Origin: M3007 sp041392625
GTDB lineage: Bacteria; Bacteroidota; Bacteroidia; Chitinophagales; Saprospiraceae
Direction of reading: 5' to 3'
Assembly (NCBI GenBank): GCA_041392625.1
Contig: JAWKLR010000007.1
Coordinates: 1 to 64,000, forward strand
DNA length: 64,000 nt
The first letter of the stretch is position 1. Each line of letters opens with the position of its first letter. A model generated the notes under the pieces. It did no database searches. It was not told the origin of the DNA and saw only the letters and a program-made list of their open reading frames with translations. Of this stretch, positions 17,518-26,864 are shown in pieces. Made by a program: the position numbers and the translations under genes.

Positions 17518-18456
17518 ATGAAAAAGGTGTTGATCACGGATGATTGTCATCCACTTTTGATTGAAGAATTGGGCCTGCTGGGCTTTGAATGTGTCTATGT
17601 GCCAAAGATTTCCTACGAGGAAACGCTGGATCAAATCCCGGAGTATTCCGGATTGATTATCAACAGCAAAATCCTGGTGAACAAGGACTTTATCGACCGG
17701 GCAGAGAAACTGGAATTTGTAGGGCGACTGGGTTCCGGGATGGAGATTGTTGACAGGGACTATGCAGCCAAACGAGGCGTTGCGGTTTTTAGTAGTCCGG
17801 AAGGCAATTGCAATGCGGTAGCAGAACAGGCGCTGGGCATGTTGCTCGCACTCGCTACCAAGTTATTAAAGGGCGATCCGGAGGTACGCGAAAACGATTG
17901 GCGAAGAGAAGAAAATCGAGGATTTGAAATCATGGGGCGAACGATAGGCATTGTGGGGTTTGGGCATACTGGCTCGCAGTTTGCCAAAAAACTGTCCGGA
18001 ATGGGGATGCGGGTCTTGGCTCATGATAAATACAAAAGTGGATTTGCAGAATCCCACCCATGGGTAGAGGAAGTGAGCAAAGAAACCATTATGCAGGAGG
18101 CGGAAATCATCAGTTTGCACCTGCCACTTAATCCGGAGACCAAACACTATGTAGATGCCGGTTTTATTGCCGATTGCCGCCATCCATTCATTTTAATCAA
18201 TACCTCCCGTGGAAATTGTGTGGATACTCCGGCCTTGATATCCGGTCTGGAGTCCGGAAAAATTACCGGAGCTTGTTTGGATGTTTTTGAAAACGAAAAA
18301 ACGGCGACCTATACCGAAGAGGAATTGCGCATGTATTATGCGCTGCATCAATATAAAAACACGGTGTTTATGCCACATGTTGCTGGCTGGACCCACGAAT
18401 CAAAAGAGCGCCTGGCCAGGGTGCTTATAGAAAAAATCAGTGCACATCTGAGTTAG
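17518..18456 (+). CDS. D-isomer-specific 2-hydroxyacid dehydrogenase (phosphoglycerate dehydrogenase-like)
   Basis: The 312-residue enzyme has the two Rossmann domains of the family. The NAD-binding loop is GIVGFGHTGSQFAKKL near residue 144, preceded by the substrate-domain segment FVGRLGSGMEIVD near 65. The catalytic Arg is in NTSRGNCVDT near 230, a Glu follows in LDVFENEKT and the catalytic His in MPHVAGWTHES near 285. It oxidises or reduces a 2-hydroxy/2-keto acid with NAD(H). It lacks the ACT domains of full-length SerA, so serine biosynthesis is possible but not proven. The next gene starts 30 bp downstream but is of a quite different type. Confidence 0.85.
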   Translation: MKKVLITDDCHPLLIEELGLLGFECVYVPKISYEETLDQIPEYSGLIINSKILVNKDFIDRAEKLEFVGRLGSGMEIVDRDYAAKRGVAVFSSPEGNCNAVAEQALGMLLALATKLLKGDPEVRENDWRREENRGFEIMGRTIGIVGFGHTGSQFAKKLSGMGMRVLAHDKYKSGFAESHPWVEEVSKETIMQEAEIISLHLPLNPETKHYVDAGFIADCRHPFILINTSRGNCVDTPALISGLESGKITGACLDVFENEKTATYTEEELRMYYALHQYKNTVFMPHVAGWTHESKERLARVLIEKISAHLS

Positions 18457-18486
18457 CGTTCAGGTGCGCACAAAAACCAAAATACC

Positions 18487-21400
18487 ATGCGCACCGCTAC
18501 ACACATACTCATTGTTCTGCTCCTGTTGGGGGCATGGGATGTTGGTGCACACCTGCCGACAACTAGAAGTTCCGCTGCAAAAAATGAACGGAACGTTACA
18601 TTTCGTAACCAATGTACCAGTTCGACCTCACAGATAGACTTGGCTGTCAATAATGTGCGTGCGCGTTTGTTGGGTGGTGGTGATTGTTGGTGGAGTGAGG
18701 CAGGTGGGCGATATATAGTGCCAAAAGTGAATACGCTGGCAGGTGAAAAGGAAGTTTCTTCACTCTCTGGTGGAGGAGTCTGGATTGGAGGGCTTGACCC
18801 TGCGGGAAACTTGAAAATTGCCGCTCAAGAAAACCCGCGATTGGACTCAACAGATTTTTGGCCCGGCCCCTTGAATTATCTAGGAACAACAGAGCAGTTT
18901 ACTTGTGCGAACTGGGATCGGCATTTTCGTGTCACCTCAGAAGAAATTAGAGAACACCTTATGAACTTAAGTGCTGGCAATCTAAATGCAAGTGATATAC
19001 CAGAAGGTGTAAAAGGTTGGCCAGCCAGAGGGAATCCCTTTTTTAATGAAATGTGGGGCTTTGATTTGCCTTTTACTAACCAGGCCCTTGCCGGTTTTTA
19101 TGATGCAGATGATGATGGAAATTACAACCCATTAAATGGTGATTTCCCTGCAGTGGAAATCAGGGGCGGTAACTTTGATAGGTATCCAGATGAGATTATT
19201 TTTTGGATTTACAATGATGAGGGTGGTGGAAATAACCACTCGGCTTCTCAGGCTGCGCCAATTCATATGGAAATCCAGGCACAGGCATTTGCTTTTGCTA
19301 CATTGGATGAATTGAATGATGCGACATTTATCCGGTACAAACTAATAAACCGCGCTACCGAACGCATTGATTCTTGTTATATGGCTTTTTGGGCTGATCC
19401 AGAATTAGGGTGTCCATACGATGACTACATAGGAGTCGACACATCAAAGGGGCTGATGTATGTGTACAATCAAGATGCAATTGATGGTCTAACGGGCTGC
19501 TTCTGCTCCAATATAAATACCTACTGTGAAGATGTTCCAATTTTAGGCATTGATTTTCTGCGTGGGCCTCTGGATACATTTGGAGAGGAGTTATTAATGA
19601 GTTCGTTTGTTTATTATTTTCAACCAGGTATAGGTGACCCACCTGCAGGGATGACGCGGCCTTGGTATCCCAACGAATACTACAATTATTTGACGGGGTC
19701 CTGGCGTGATGGGACACCGCTTACATATGACAACTCAGGATATGCCCCACAAGATCCAAATGCAGTAAAAACTAAATTTGCTTTTTCTTCGCCGCCCAAT
19801 GATGCAATGGGGTGGTCTATGTGTAATGATTTACAATTAGGGCATGATGTGGCTACACTTCAGACTGCAGGGCCCTTCACACTTTTACCGGGTGCTGTAA
19901 ATGAATTAATTGTTGGTATCCCCTGGGTTAAGGAGGCGGATTACCCCTGCCCCGATCTGGAATACCTGTTTCGGGCAGACAAACGGGTGCAGGCCTTGTT
20001 TGACGGAATTATTGAGCCTATAATTGGCCCAAATCCACCACAAGCCGATTGGGTCGAACTCAACCAGGAGCTTATACTAGTGCTTTCAAATGATTCGCTT
20101 TCCAACAATTTTGAGGAGTCTTACCGTATAATTGATTTCATGGCTCCGGATGCCATTGCAAATAGTCCAGACCCAGAGATCCAATCAACTGCTGCCTATA
20201 CCTTTGAAGGCTATCAAATCTATCAACTAGCCAATCCCGATGTGCGCTGGACCGATTTTAACGATCCGGAAAAAGCCCGAATGGTGGCTACCGTGGATAA
20301 GAAAAATGGCGTCGAAAAAATATACAACTGGGAGGCAATCCGTGATGAAGTAAGCGGAGAACTGCTCTATGTTCCAGAACTGCGTGCGGAAGGAACCGAC
20401 TCGGGCATCCGACACACCTTCCAAATTACCGACGATAAATTCGCAACAGGCAACGACAAGCGCCTGATCAACCATAAGCGGTACTATTATTCCGTGGTGG
20501 CCTATGCACACAACAACTATGCTGATTTTGATCCATTGGCAGCGCATCCTACCGGACAGCAGATGCCTTATCAGGCTGACGGGAGGTATGTTCCGGTGTA
20601 TACTGTCATTCCCCGCCCGGAAGTCGATCAGGTTTTGAATGCAGCCTATGGCGATGGGGTTGAGGTGCTTCGCATGGAAGGACAGGGTGTGGGGAATCAT
20701 TTTGTTGAACTCACTCCGGAATCACGGAACGCTGCGCTTGCTCCTGATTTTGATGGCGTATTGACCTACAAGCCGGGCCGCGGCCCAATTGGAGTTGCCA
20801 TCTTCAATCCGTTTGAAGTGCAAGATGGTTTGTTTGAACTGCGGATTGTCGACCAGAATACATCCGATACCAAATTGGAGAAGGATGCCTGGTGGGAACT
20901 GTACAGCCCCAACACCGGCGAACTCATCGCATCTGAGCGGAGTATTGCCGAGATCAATGAGCAAATCATGCCGCAGTTTGGTTTTGCCATAACAATCTAC
21001 CAAACGGGCGATGCAGGTGATTATACTCCCCAATTGGAGTTTCCCAATTTGCCTGGGATTTCCCCGGGAAAAAGCAATGGAGGAATCGGTGCAGAAATTC
21101 AATTTGCCGACCCCAATGCAGCCTGGCTTACCGGGCATGCAGATGACCCCTCAGGAGTATTTCATTTTGTAAAAACACGACCTTTTGAAGTGGATGAGCG
21201 GATGGATCCCTATCGGGGTTTGAGCGAGTTGGGCGATGGCTGGTTTGTGCCCTATGCGCTGGCCGATTGGCGGCTGGATACCAGTCAACTGGAGGATCGG
21301 ATGATTACCCCGGCCTACACTGCCAAAAAAGACAGCTCGTTTTACAATGCGCAGTTTATGGGCACAAGTACCAATTTCATTGTGTCTTCCAGCCGGTTTA

Positions 21401-22545
21401 AAAAACTGAATGCCCTGCGAAATGTCGATATCGTGTTGACTAAGGATAAAAGTTTGTGGAGCCGTTGTGTGGTGGTGGAGACAGCATCCGCCTACTGGAC
21501 CTCGGATGAGTACCTGCCCAAGGACCCGGATTTAATGACCGAAAACCCGGTGGGTGCACGCCGTGAAATGTTTGATGTGCGTTATGCTCCCTCCGTTGGT
21601 AAGGACGATCTGGATGGCGACGGTTTGCCCGATCCGGACCATGCTGTGGACCAAAACGGGAGTCCACAAATGGGCATGGGCTGGTTCCCCGGCTACGCCT
21701 TGGATGTGGAAACAGGTGAGCGACTCAATGTGTTTTTTGGGGAAAACTCGTGTTATCACTCGGGCCTCAACCCGGAATATACCGGCAGGGATATGCTGTG
21801 GAACCCGACCGACCAAGAACTTCGCGGCGCCTATTACACGGATTATTACGATCTGGTATTGGGCGGGCAACATTGGGTGTATGTAATGAACACGCCATAC
21901 GATTCTTGCCAAGCCATCGCATATCAGTTGACACCTGAGAATCATTCCGACCCTGCGATGGCTAAAGGCGGTGCGATCAGTAAAATAGGATGGACGGGGA
22001 TGCTGCAACTGGCAGATGGATACAGGATGGAGTCTTTAGCCAATGGCTTGATTCCCAATGAAGTGGTTATCAGTCTTCGGGTAGACAATCCGTATCAAAC
22101 GAGTCGGAAGACCAGTTCCGCTTCCTCGACGGACCACCCAAGGTATCAGATACGCATTGATGGAAAAGCGCCAACGGGTTTGGATGATTTGGCAGTTTCG
22201 AACGCCTTGGATTCCATCAAAATGGTGCCCAATCCGTACTATGGATTTTCGCAGTATGAAACTTCGGCAAACAGCGGATCGGTAAAAATTACTAATTTAC
22301 CAGCGAAGTGCATTGTGAGTATCTATACACTGGATGGAAAGTTCATACGCCAGTTTAAGCGGGATGAACAGTATCAGGCTTATCAGCAAATCTCGCCGGC
22401 ACTGGAGTGGGATTTGAAAAACAGTTACGGTGCTGACGTTGCGAGTGGGGTGTATCTCATCCATGTTCAGGCTCCGGGGATGGGTGAGCGGACCTTGAAA
22501 TGGTTTGGAGTGACGCGGGCTTTTGAACCGATCCGTCTGGAATAG
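18487..22545 (+). CDS. Large secreted T9SS-substrate protein, paralog A
   Basis: The 1352-residue product has a signal peptide (MRTATHILIVLLLLGAWDVGAH) and then a conserved N-terminal block (SQIDLAVNNVRARLLGGGDCWW ... GGVWIGGLDPAGNLKIAAQ). It contains calcium-binding-like acidic loops (DADDDGNYNPLNGDFP near 216; DDLDGDGLPDPDHAVDQNG near 1040) and a C-terminal sorting region (VPNPYYGFSQYETS ... GVYLIHVQAPGMGERTLKW). It is similar along its whole length to paralog B at 26865. Hand counts of sampled lines give about 38-47% GC before about 20.2 kb and about 55-60% after about 20.6 kb. Its codons are less uniform than those of paralog B. A role as a surface or released structural or binding protein is inferred. 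No enzyme motif was found. Confidence 0.82.
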   Translation: MRTATHILIVLLLLGAWDVGAHLPTTRSSAAKNERNVTFRNQCTSSTSQIDLAVNNVRARLLGGGDCWWSEAGGRYIVPKVNTLAGEKEVSSLSGGGVWIGGLDPAGNLKIAAQENPRLDSTDFWPGPLNYLGTTEQFTCANWDRHFRVTSEEIREHLMNLSAGNLNASDIPEGVKGWPARGNPFFNEMWGFDLPFTNQALAGFYDADDDGNYNPLNGDFPAVEIRGGNFDRYPDEIIFWIYNDEGGGNNHSASQAAPIHMEIQAQAFAFATLDELNDATFIRYKLINRATERIDSCYMAFWADPELGCPYDDYIGVDTSKGLMYVYNQDAIDGLTGCFCSNINTYCEDVPILGIDFLRGPLDTFGEELLMSSFVYYFQPGIGDPPAGMTRPWYPNEYYNYLTGSWRDGTPLTYDNSGYAPQDPNAVKTKFAFSSPPNDAMGWSMCNDLQLGHDVATLQTAGPFTLLPGAVNELIVGIPWVKEADYPCPDLEYLFRADKRVQALFDGIIEPIIGPNPPQADWVELNQELILVLSNDSLSNNFEESYRIIDFMAPDAIANSPDPEIQSTAAYTFEGYQIYQLANPDVRWTDFNDPEKARMVATVDKKNGVEKIYNWEAIRDEVSGELLYVPELRAEGTDSGIRHTFQITDDKFATGNDKRLINHKRYYYSVVAYAHNNYADFDPLAAHPTGQQMPYQADGRYVPVYTVIPRPEVDQVLNAAYGDGVEVLRMEGQGVGNHFVELTPESRNAALAPDFDGVLTYKPGRGPIGVAIFNPFEVQDGLFELRIVDQNTSDTKLEKDAWWELYSPNTGELIASERSIAEINEQIMPQFGFAITIYQTGDAGDYTPQLEFPNLPGISPGKSNGGIGAEIQFADPNAAWLTGHADDPSGVFHFVKTRPFEVDERMDPYRGLSELGDGWFVPYALADWRLDTSQLEDRMITPAYTAKKDSSFYNAQFMGTSTNFIVSSSRFKKLNALRNVDIVLTKDKSLWSRCVVVETASAYWTSDEYLPKDPDLMTENPVGARREMFDVRYAPSVGKDDLDGDGLPDPDHAVDQNGSPQMGMGWFPGYALDVETGERLNVFFGENSCYHSGLNPEYTGRDMLWNPTDQELRGAYYTDYYDLVLGGQHWVYVMNTPYDSCQAIAYQLTPENHSDPAMAKGGAISKIGWTGMLQLADGYRMESLANGLIPNEVVISLRVDNPYQTSRKTSSASSTDHPRYQIRIDGKAPTGLDDLAVSNALDSIKMVPNPYYGFSQYETSANSGSVKITNLPAKCIVSIYTLDGKFIRQFKRDEQYQAYQQISPALEWDLKNSYGADVASGVYLIHVQAPGMGERTLKWFGVTRAFEPIRLE

Positions 22546-23111
22546 ATACAGGCTGGCTGGACTATGCTTAAGATCTTTGCTTGGTTTTATGGCAAAAACA
22601 TGACAGTTGAACGGGAACGTAGGTTTAAAATTCGTTGTTTGTGTTTTATGTTATTTTATGTTTTGATTAACACTTGCTTTTAGGTATAATTTATTTTGAA
22701 AAATAAAAAACAAAAAATTTAATTCTTTTATCTTGTTTTTAGGTTGCTGCGAATGATTTGGGAGGTTTTGGTTGGAAAAAATATTGGTTTTTTCCGTTTT
22801 CAATGCGGTAAAAAAAGCTGAGTAAAAGGATGAAAAAACAATAAAAAAACATGTGGGGACTATGTGGGGGGATGCCGGGAGCAAGCAAAGATTTGCTGTT
22901 TACTCGTTTGGCTCAAATTTCCACCCGGGTTCTCAATTTATGATCGGTTCTTAATATTGCATTCGTTATATTTTGACAATACCGGTATATTCTTAAAAAA
23001 TACATGGTTTAGTGCTGTCAATTTTGCTATCATTGCAGCCCAAAGCCATTCCAAATTAACTACTAAATCAATCATTCTACTTGTACGTAGCTAATTAATC
23101 GCTATTATTCT
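22546..23111. other. Long AT-rich upstream region of the TonB receptor gene
   Basis: This 566-bp gap has no credible gene. It contains long A/T tracts (22640-22860) and a segment near 22965-23030 with TATATTTTGACAATACCGG and TGCTGTCAATTTTGC, which is the likeliest promoter area. No perfect TTTG-N20-TAnnTTTG pair was found. No terminator stem is obvious after paralog A, so read-through into this region is possible. Confidence 0.4.
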
Positions 23112-26100
23112 ATGGTACGTTCTTTACTTTTAACATTCGCGTTGCTATTTAGTGTGAGCGCTCTTGTTGCCCAGTCTACCACTGTTTTGCAGGGGAAGGT
23201 GGCCGACGACAAAGGCGAGGCATTGATCGGAGCAACAGTCAAGGTGCTGAATGGTACTGATGTAGTACGTGGTGCTATTTCAGACTATGACGGCAACTAC
23301 CGTATTACCCTCGATCCGGGTACATACGATGTGGAAGTCTCATACACGGGATTTTCAACTCAGCGGACTTCCGGCGTGAAGGTGCTTTACGGCAAACTCA
23401 ACAGCCTGGACATTGAAATGTCTGCAACGGTACTGAATGAGGTGGTCATTAAGGAGTTTAAGGTTGCCCTGATTGAACAGGACAATACTTCTACCGGACA
23501 GACCCTCACATCAGACCAAATTAAAAACCTGCCTACCCGTAGTGTAAACGCTATTGTGGCCACCACAGCAGGTACTTCTTCCATCGACGGAGGAGCCATC
23601 AACATCAAAGGTTCGCGTTCGAATGCGACCAACTATTACATTGATGGTATCCGCGTTTCAGGTTCAACACCACCTGTTCAGGACATTGAGCAGCTGCAGG
23701 TTGTAACCGGTGGTTTGGGTGCTGAATACGGTGACGTAACGGGTGGTGTAATCTCTGTCGTAACCAAAGGCCCGGCCTCTGAGTACCATGGAGCGGTTGA
23801 AGTGGAAAACTCACATGGCCTCGACCAGTTTGGCTGGTTGCTGACTCAAGCCAACGTGAGCGGTCCATTGATCAAGCGTACCCGTGCTGACGGCAGTAAG
23901 GAAACCATGTTGGGCTTCCGCCTTTCCGGTCAGTACCTTACTCAAAAAGACGATGGTCCACCTGCCGTTCCGGTTTACCGTGCGAAAGACGATGTGCTGG
24001 CAAATGTAGCTGCACACCCATTGACACTGATCAATGGCAACATCGTATCTACTGCTGAAACACTGACCAACGACAGTGTGGATGTTTTGAAAGCGCGTCC
24101 ATTTGAAGACCGCCGTGACATCGACGTAACCGGTAAACTGGACTTCCGTGTAAACCGCAACATCGACCTGAGCATCACTGGTACATACAAAGATGTACAG
24201 AACCAGTTTACTCCGGGTGGATGGCGTTTGCTGAATGCTCAAAACAACCCAACTGCGTACGACAAGCGTTACCGCGGTATTTTCCGTTTCCGTCACCGTT
24301 TGGGCAATCCAGACAAGGAAGCAGAAAACAATGCCAACAACCGCGTTGCAATTTCCAATGCACGCTACCAGTTGCAGTTTGGATTTGATCGCGGCCTTTC
24401 TGAAGATTATGATCCAAGACACCAGGACCGCTTGTTTGATTACGGCTATGTTGGCCGTTTTGGATTTGACTATGAGCCATTTGGTGGCCCAAGTCCACGT
24501 GGTTTGATCGAGCAGATTGACGTACGTGAAGTATTCACCGGCTTCCAGGCAGGGTATGTAGATCAGTCTGGCAATGTTGTGACTCCAAACCCAGGTTTGG
24601 TTCCTTACAATGAGTTTGCAAACGACGAATTCTACTTTACACACCTTGCACGGAATGGCGCCTTGTCAGGTGCTTACAACAACATTTGGTCTGGAATGCA
24701 CTCCAATGTTGGTTTGGTGTACAACAACTTTGACAAAAGTCAATCGGACATTATTACCATCATGGCTTCCAGCAGTTTTGACCTGAAGTTGGGTAAGACC
24801 GGAACGCACAGCTTCCAGTTTGGTCTGATCAACGAGCAGCGAGTACAGCGGAATTATGAACTTTCGCCCTTTGGCTTGTGGAACTACATGGAGCAGGCTG
24901 TAAACCAGCACTTCAATGGACTTGATACTACCATGCAAATTGGTAAGTACTGGGATCCTTTCTGGTCTCCTCAGATTGGTGACTCATTGGCAATGTTTGC
25001 AAATGCAACGGTTGATCTTCCTGATAACAAATTTTACCGCGAGGTGCGGAATGCTCTGGGTATTCCTCTCAATGAATATGTAAACGTACACGAACTGCGT
25101 CCTGACCAACTCAGCCTGGCAATGTTCTCTCCACGGGAATTGACCGAGCAGCAGTTTGTTAATTACTACGGATACGATTATTTGGGCAACCAATTGGAAC
25201 AAGGCGTTACGTTCAACGACTTCTTTACAACAAAAGATGCCGATGGAGTGCGCACCTTCCCGGTTGCTGCCTTGCAGCCATTGTACCAGGGGGCTTACCT
25301 GAAAGACAAGTTTACGTTCAATAAAATGATCTTTAGCTTGGGTGTACGTGTTGAACGTTTTGACCTGAACACTAAAGTGTTGCGCGACCAGTACTCTCTG
25401 TATGAAGTAATGGGTGCAGGACAGGCACATGCTTCTGTACCTGGTTTGGGTAACAAGCCAAGCAACATCGGAGACGACTACAAAGTATATGTGGAAAGCG
25501 AAAGCAATCCGGTTGTAACCGCTTACCGGAATGGAGATACCTGGTATTTCCCTAACGGAACACAGGCAAACGACGGTAATCTGGTATTCGGTGGTGGTGT
25601 GGTAAATCCACTCTTGCTGGATCCGATTTCAGGCGGCGATATTTACGATGAGAACTTCAATCCAAACTCTTCGTTTGAAGATTATACGCCACAAGTAAAC
25701 TGGCTCCCACGTTTGGCATTCTCTTTCCCGATTTCGGAAGAGGCCAACTTCTTTGCACACTACGACGTACTGGTTCAGCGTCCGCCAAGCAACTGGGAGG
25801 TTACTCCACTGAACTACCTGTACTTCTACACACCTGGTCGTACTCCGGAAAACAATGCGAACCTCCTTCCGGAGCGTGTTGTGGATTACGAAGTAGGTTT
25901 CCAGCAGAAATTGAATCAGAACTCTGCGTTGAAACTCTCTGCTTACTACCGGGAATTGCGCGACATGATCCAGTCTCGTACCATTCTGTACGTTCCGACC
26001 ATCGGTCGTTACAATACCTTTGGAAACATTGACTTTGGTACTGTAAAAGGATTCACTGTTCAGTATGATCTGCGTCGTGTACAAAATGCAGAATTCCGTC

Positions 26101-26741
26101 TTGCATACACACTTCAGTTTGCTGATGGTACCGGTTCTGATGCAACTTCACAGCGTGGTCTGACCACTCGTGGTAACATTCGTACCCTGTACCCATTGAG
26201 CTTCGACGAGCGCCACAACATTCAGGGTATCCTGGATTACCGTTTCGCTTCCGGCGATGCATACAATGGCCCACGTGTTAATGGAGCGGACATCCTTTCA
26301 AACTTTGGTGTGAACCTCCAGTTCAATGCTGTTTCCGGCCGTCCATATACTTCAACCTTGCGTCCAACACGTTTTGGTGGTATTGGTACAGTTGGGTCTA
26401 TCAACGGAAACCGTCTTCCATGGCGTTTCAATGTAAACCTCCGTGTTGACAAATCATTCCGTCTGACAGAAGCTGGCAAGCGCCCATTGAACCTGAATGT
26501 ATACTTCCGTGTATCCAACTTGTTGAACACGAAGAACATCACGGGTGTTTACTCTTACTCTGGTTCACCATCTGACGACGGTTACCTGGCAACTGCTGAA
26601 GGCCAAACCCTGGTTCAGGGTGTAGTTGATCAGGGTAAGAATCCGGATGCTTACCTTGCTTCTTACAGCTGGGTGATGCAAACTGCAGGATTCTTCACCT
26701 TGCCACGTCGTTTGTATGCGGGTGCTGTGTTTGAATTCTAA
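23112..26741 (+). CDS. TonB-dependent receptor with carboxypeptidase-regulatory-like N-terminal domain
   Basis: The 1209-residue outer-membrane receptor has a signal peptide ending ALVAQ. A CarboxypepD_reg-like domain follows at about residues 25-105 (LQGKVADDKGEALIGATVKV ... DGNYRITLDPGTYDVEVSYTGF), with a plug domain at about 125-230 (LPTRSVNAIVATTAGTSSID, GSRSNATNYYIDGIRVSG, VTGGLGAEYGDVTGGVISV). A long beta-barrel ends in FTLPRRLYAGAVFEF with the C-terminal aromatic residue. It would import or sense a ligand using TonB/ExbBD energy. No SusD partner is present; instead it is flanked by two T9SS paralogs and a PorV-like protein. Codon use is strongly biased towards GGT, CGT, AAC and GTA, which suggests high expression. 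Confidence 0.93.
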   Translation: MVRSLLLTFALLFSVSALVAQSTTVLQGKVADDKGEALIGATVKVLNGTDVVRGAISDYDGNYRITLDPGTYDVEVSYTGFSTQRTSGVKVLYGKLNSLDIEMSATVLNEVVIKEFKVALIEQDNTSTGQTLTSDQIKNLPTRSVNAIVATTAGTSSIDGGAINIKGSRSNATNYYIDGIRVSGSTPPVQDIEQLQVVTGGLGAEYGDVTGGVISVVTKGPASEYHGAVEVENSHGLDQFGWLLTQANVSGPLIKRTRADGSKETMLGFRLSGQYLTQKDDGPPAVPVYRAKDDVLANVAAHPLTLINGNIVSTAETLTNDSVDVLKARPFEDRRDIDVTGKLDFRVNRNIDLSITGTYKDVQNQFTPGGWRLLNAQNNPTAYDKRYRGIFRFRHRLGNPDKEAENNANNRVAISNARYQLQFGFDRGLSEDYDPRHQDRLFDYGYVGRFGFDYEPFGGPSPRGLIEQIDVREVFTGFQAGYVDQSGNVVTPNPGLVPYNEFANDEFYFTHLARNGALSGAYNNIWSGMHSNVGLVYNNFDKSQSDIITIMASSSFDLKLGKTGTHSFQFGLINEQRVQRNYELSPFGLWNYMEQAVNQHFNGLDTTMQIGKYWDPFWSPQIGDSLAMFANATVDLPDNKFYREVRNALGIPLNEYVNVHELRPDQLSLAMFSPRELTEQQFVNYYGYDYLGNQLEQGVTFNDFFTTKDADGVRTFPVAALQPLYQGAYLKDKFTFNKMIFSLGVRVERFDLNTKVLRDQYSLYEVMGAGQAHASVPGLGNKPSNIGDDYKVYVESESNPVVTAYRNGDTWYFPNGTQANDGNLVFGGGVVNPLLLDPISGGDIYDENFNPNSSFEDYTPQVNWLPRLAFSFPISEEANFFAHYDVLVQRPPSNWEVTPLNYLYFYTPGRTPENNANLLPERVVDYEVGFQQKLNQNSALKLSAYYRELRDMIQSRTILYVPTIGRYNTFGNIDFGTVKGFTVQYDLRRVQNAEFRLAYTLQFADGTGSDATSQRGLTTRGNIRTLYPLSFDERHNIQGILDYRFASGDAYNGPRVNGADILSNFGVNLQFNAVSGRPYTSTLRPTRFGGIGTVGSINGNRLPWRFNVNLRVDKSFRLTEAGKRPLNLNVYFRVSNLLNTKNITGVYSYSGSPSDDGYLATAEGQTLVQGVVDQGKNPDAYLASYSWVMQTAGFFTLPRRLYAGAVFEF

Positions 26742-26768
26742 TTCTTGGATGATTTAACCCGAACGGGA

Positions 26769-26795
26769 TGAAGCGGCCCCGGGCCGCTTCATTTT
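26769..26795 (+). terminator. Stem-loop between the TonB receptor and paralog B
   Basis: TGAAGCGGCCC and GGGCCGCTTCA form a GC-rich inverted repeat almost without a loop (26769-26791), followed by TTTTG. It may end or attenuate transcription between the receptor and paralog B, or protect the 3' end of the receptor mRNA. The short T-run makes full termination uncertain. Confidence 0.6.
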
Positions 26796-26864
26796 GTACA
26801 AAGAATAAATACAATTCGAAGCAGGTCAACGTATCTGCTTCTCAACAATTAAAATAACAATACT

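Noticed and set aside
8376..23027. Identical 15-mer TGCTGTCAATTTTGC upstream of hsp20 (8376) and of the TonB receptor (23013)
   Set aside because: One or two 15-base matches are expected by chance in 64 kb, and neither copy aligns with a full promoter.
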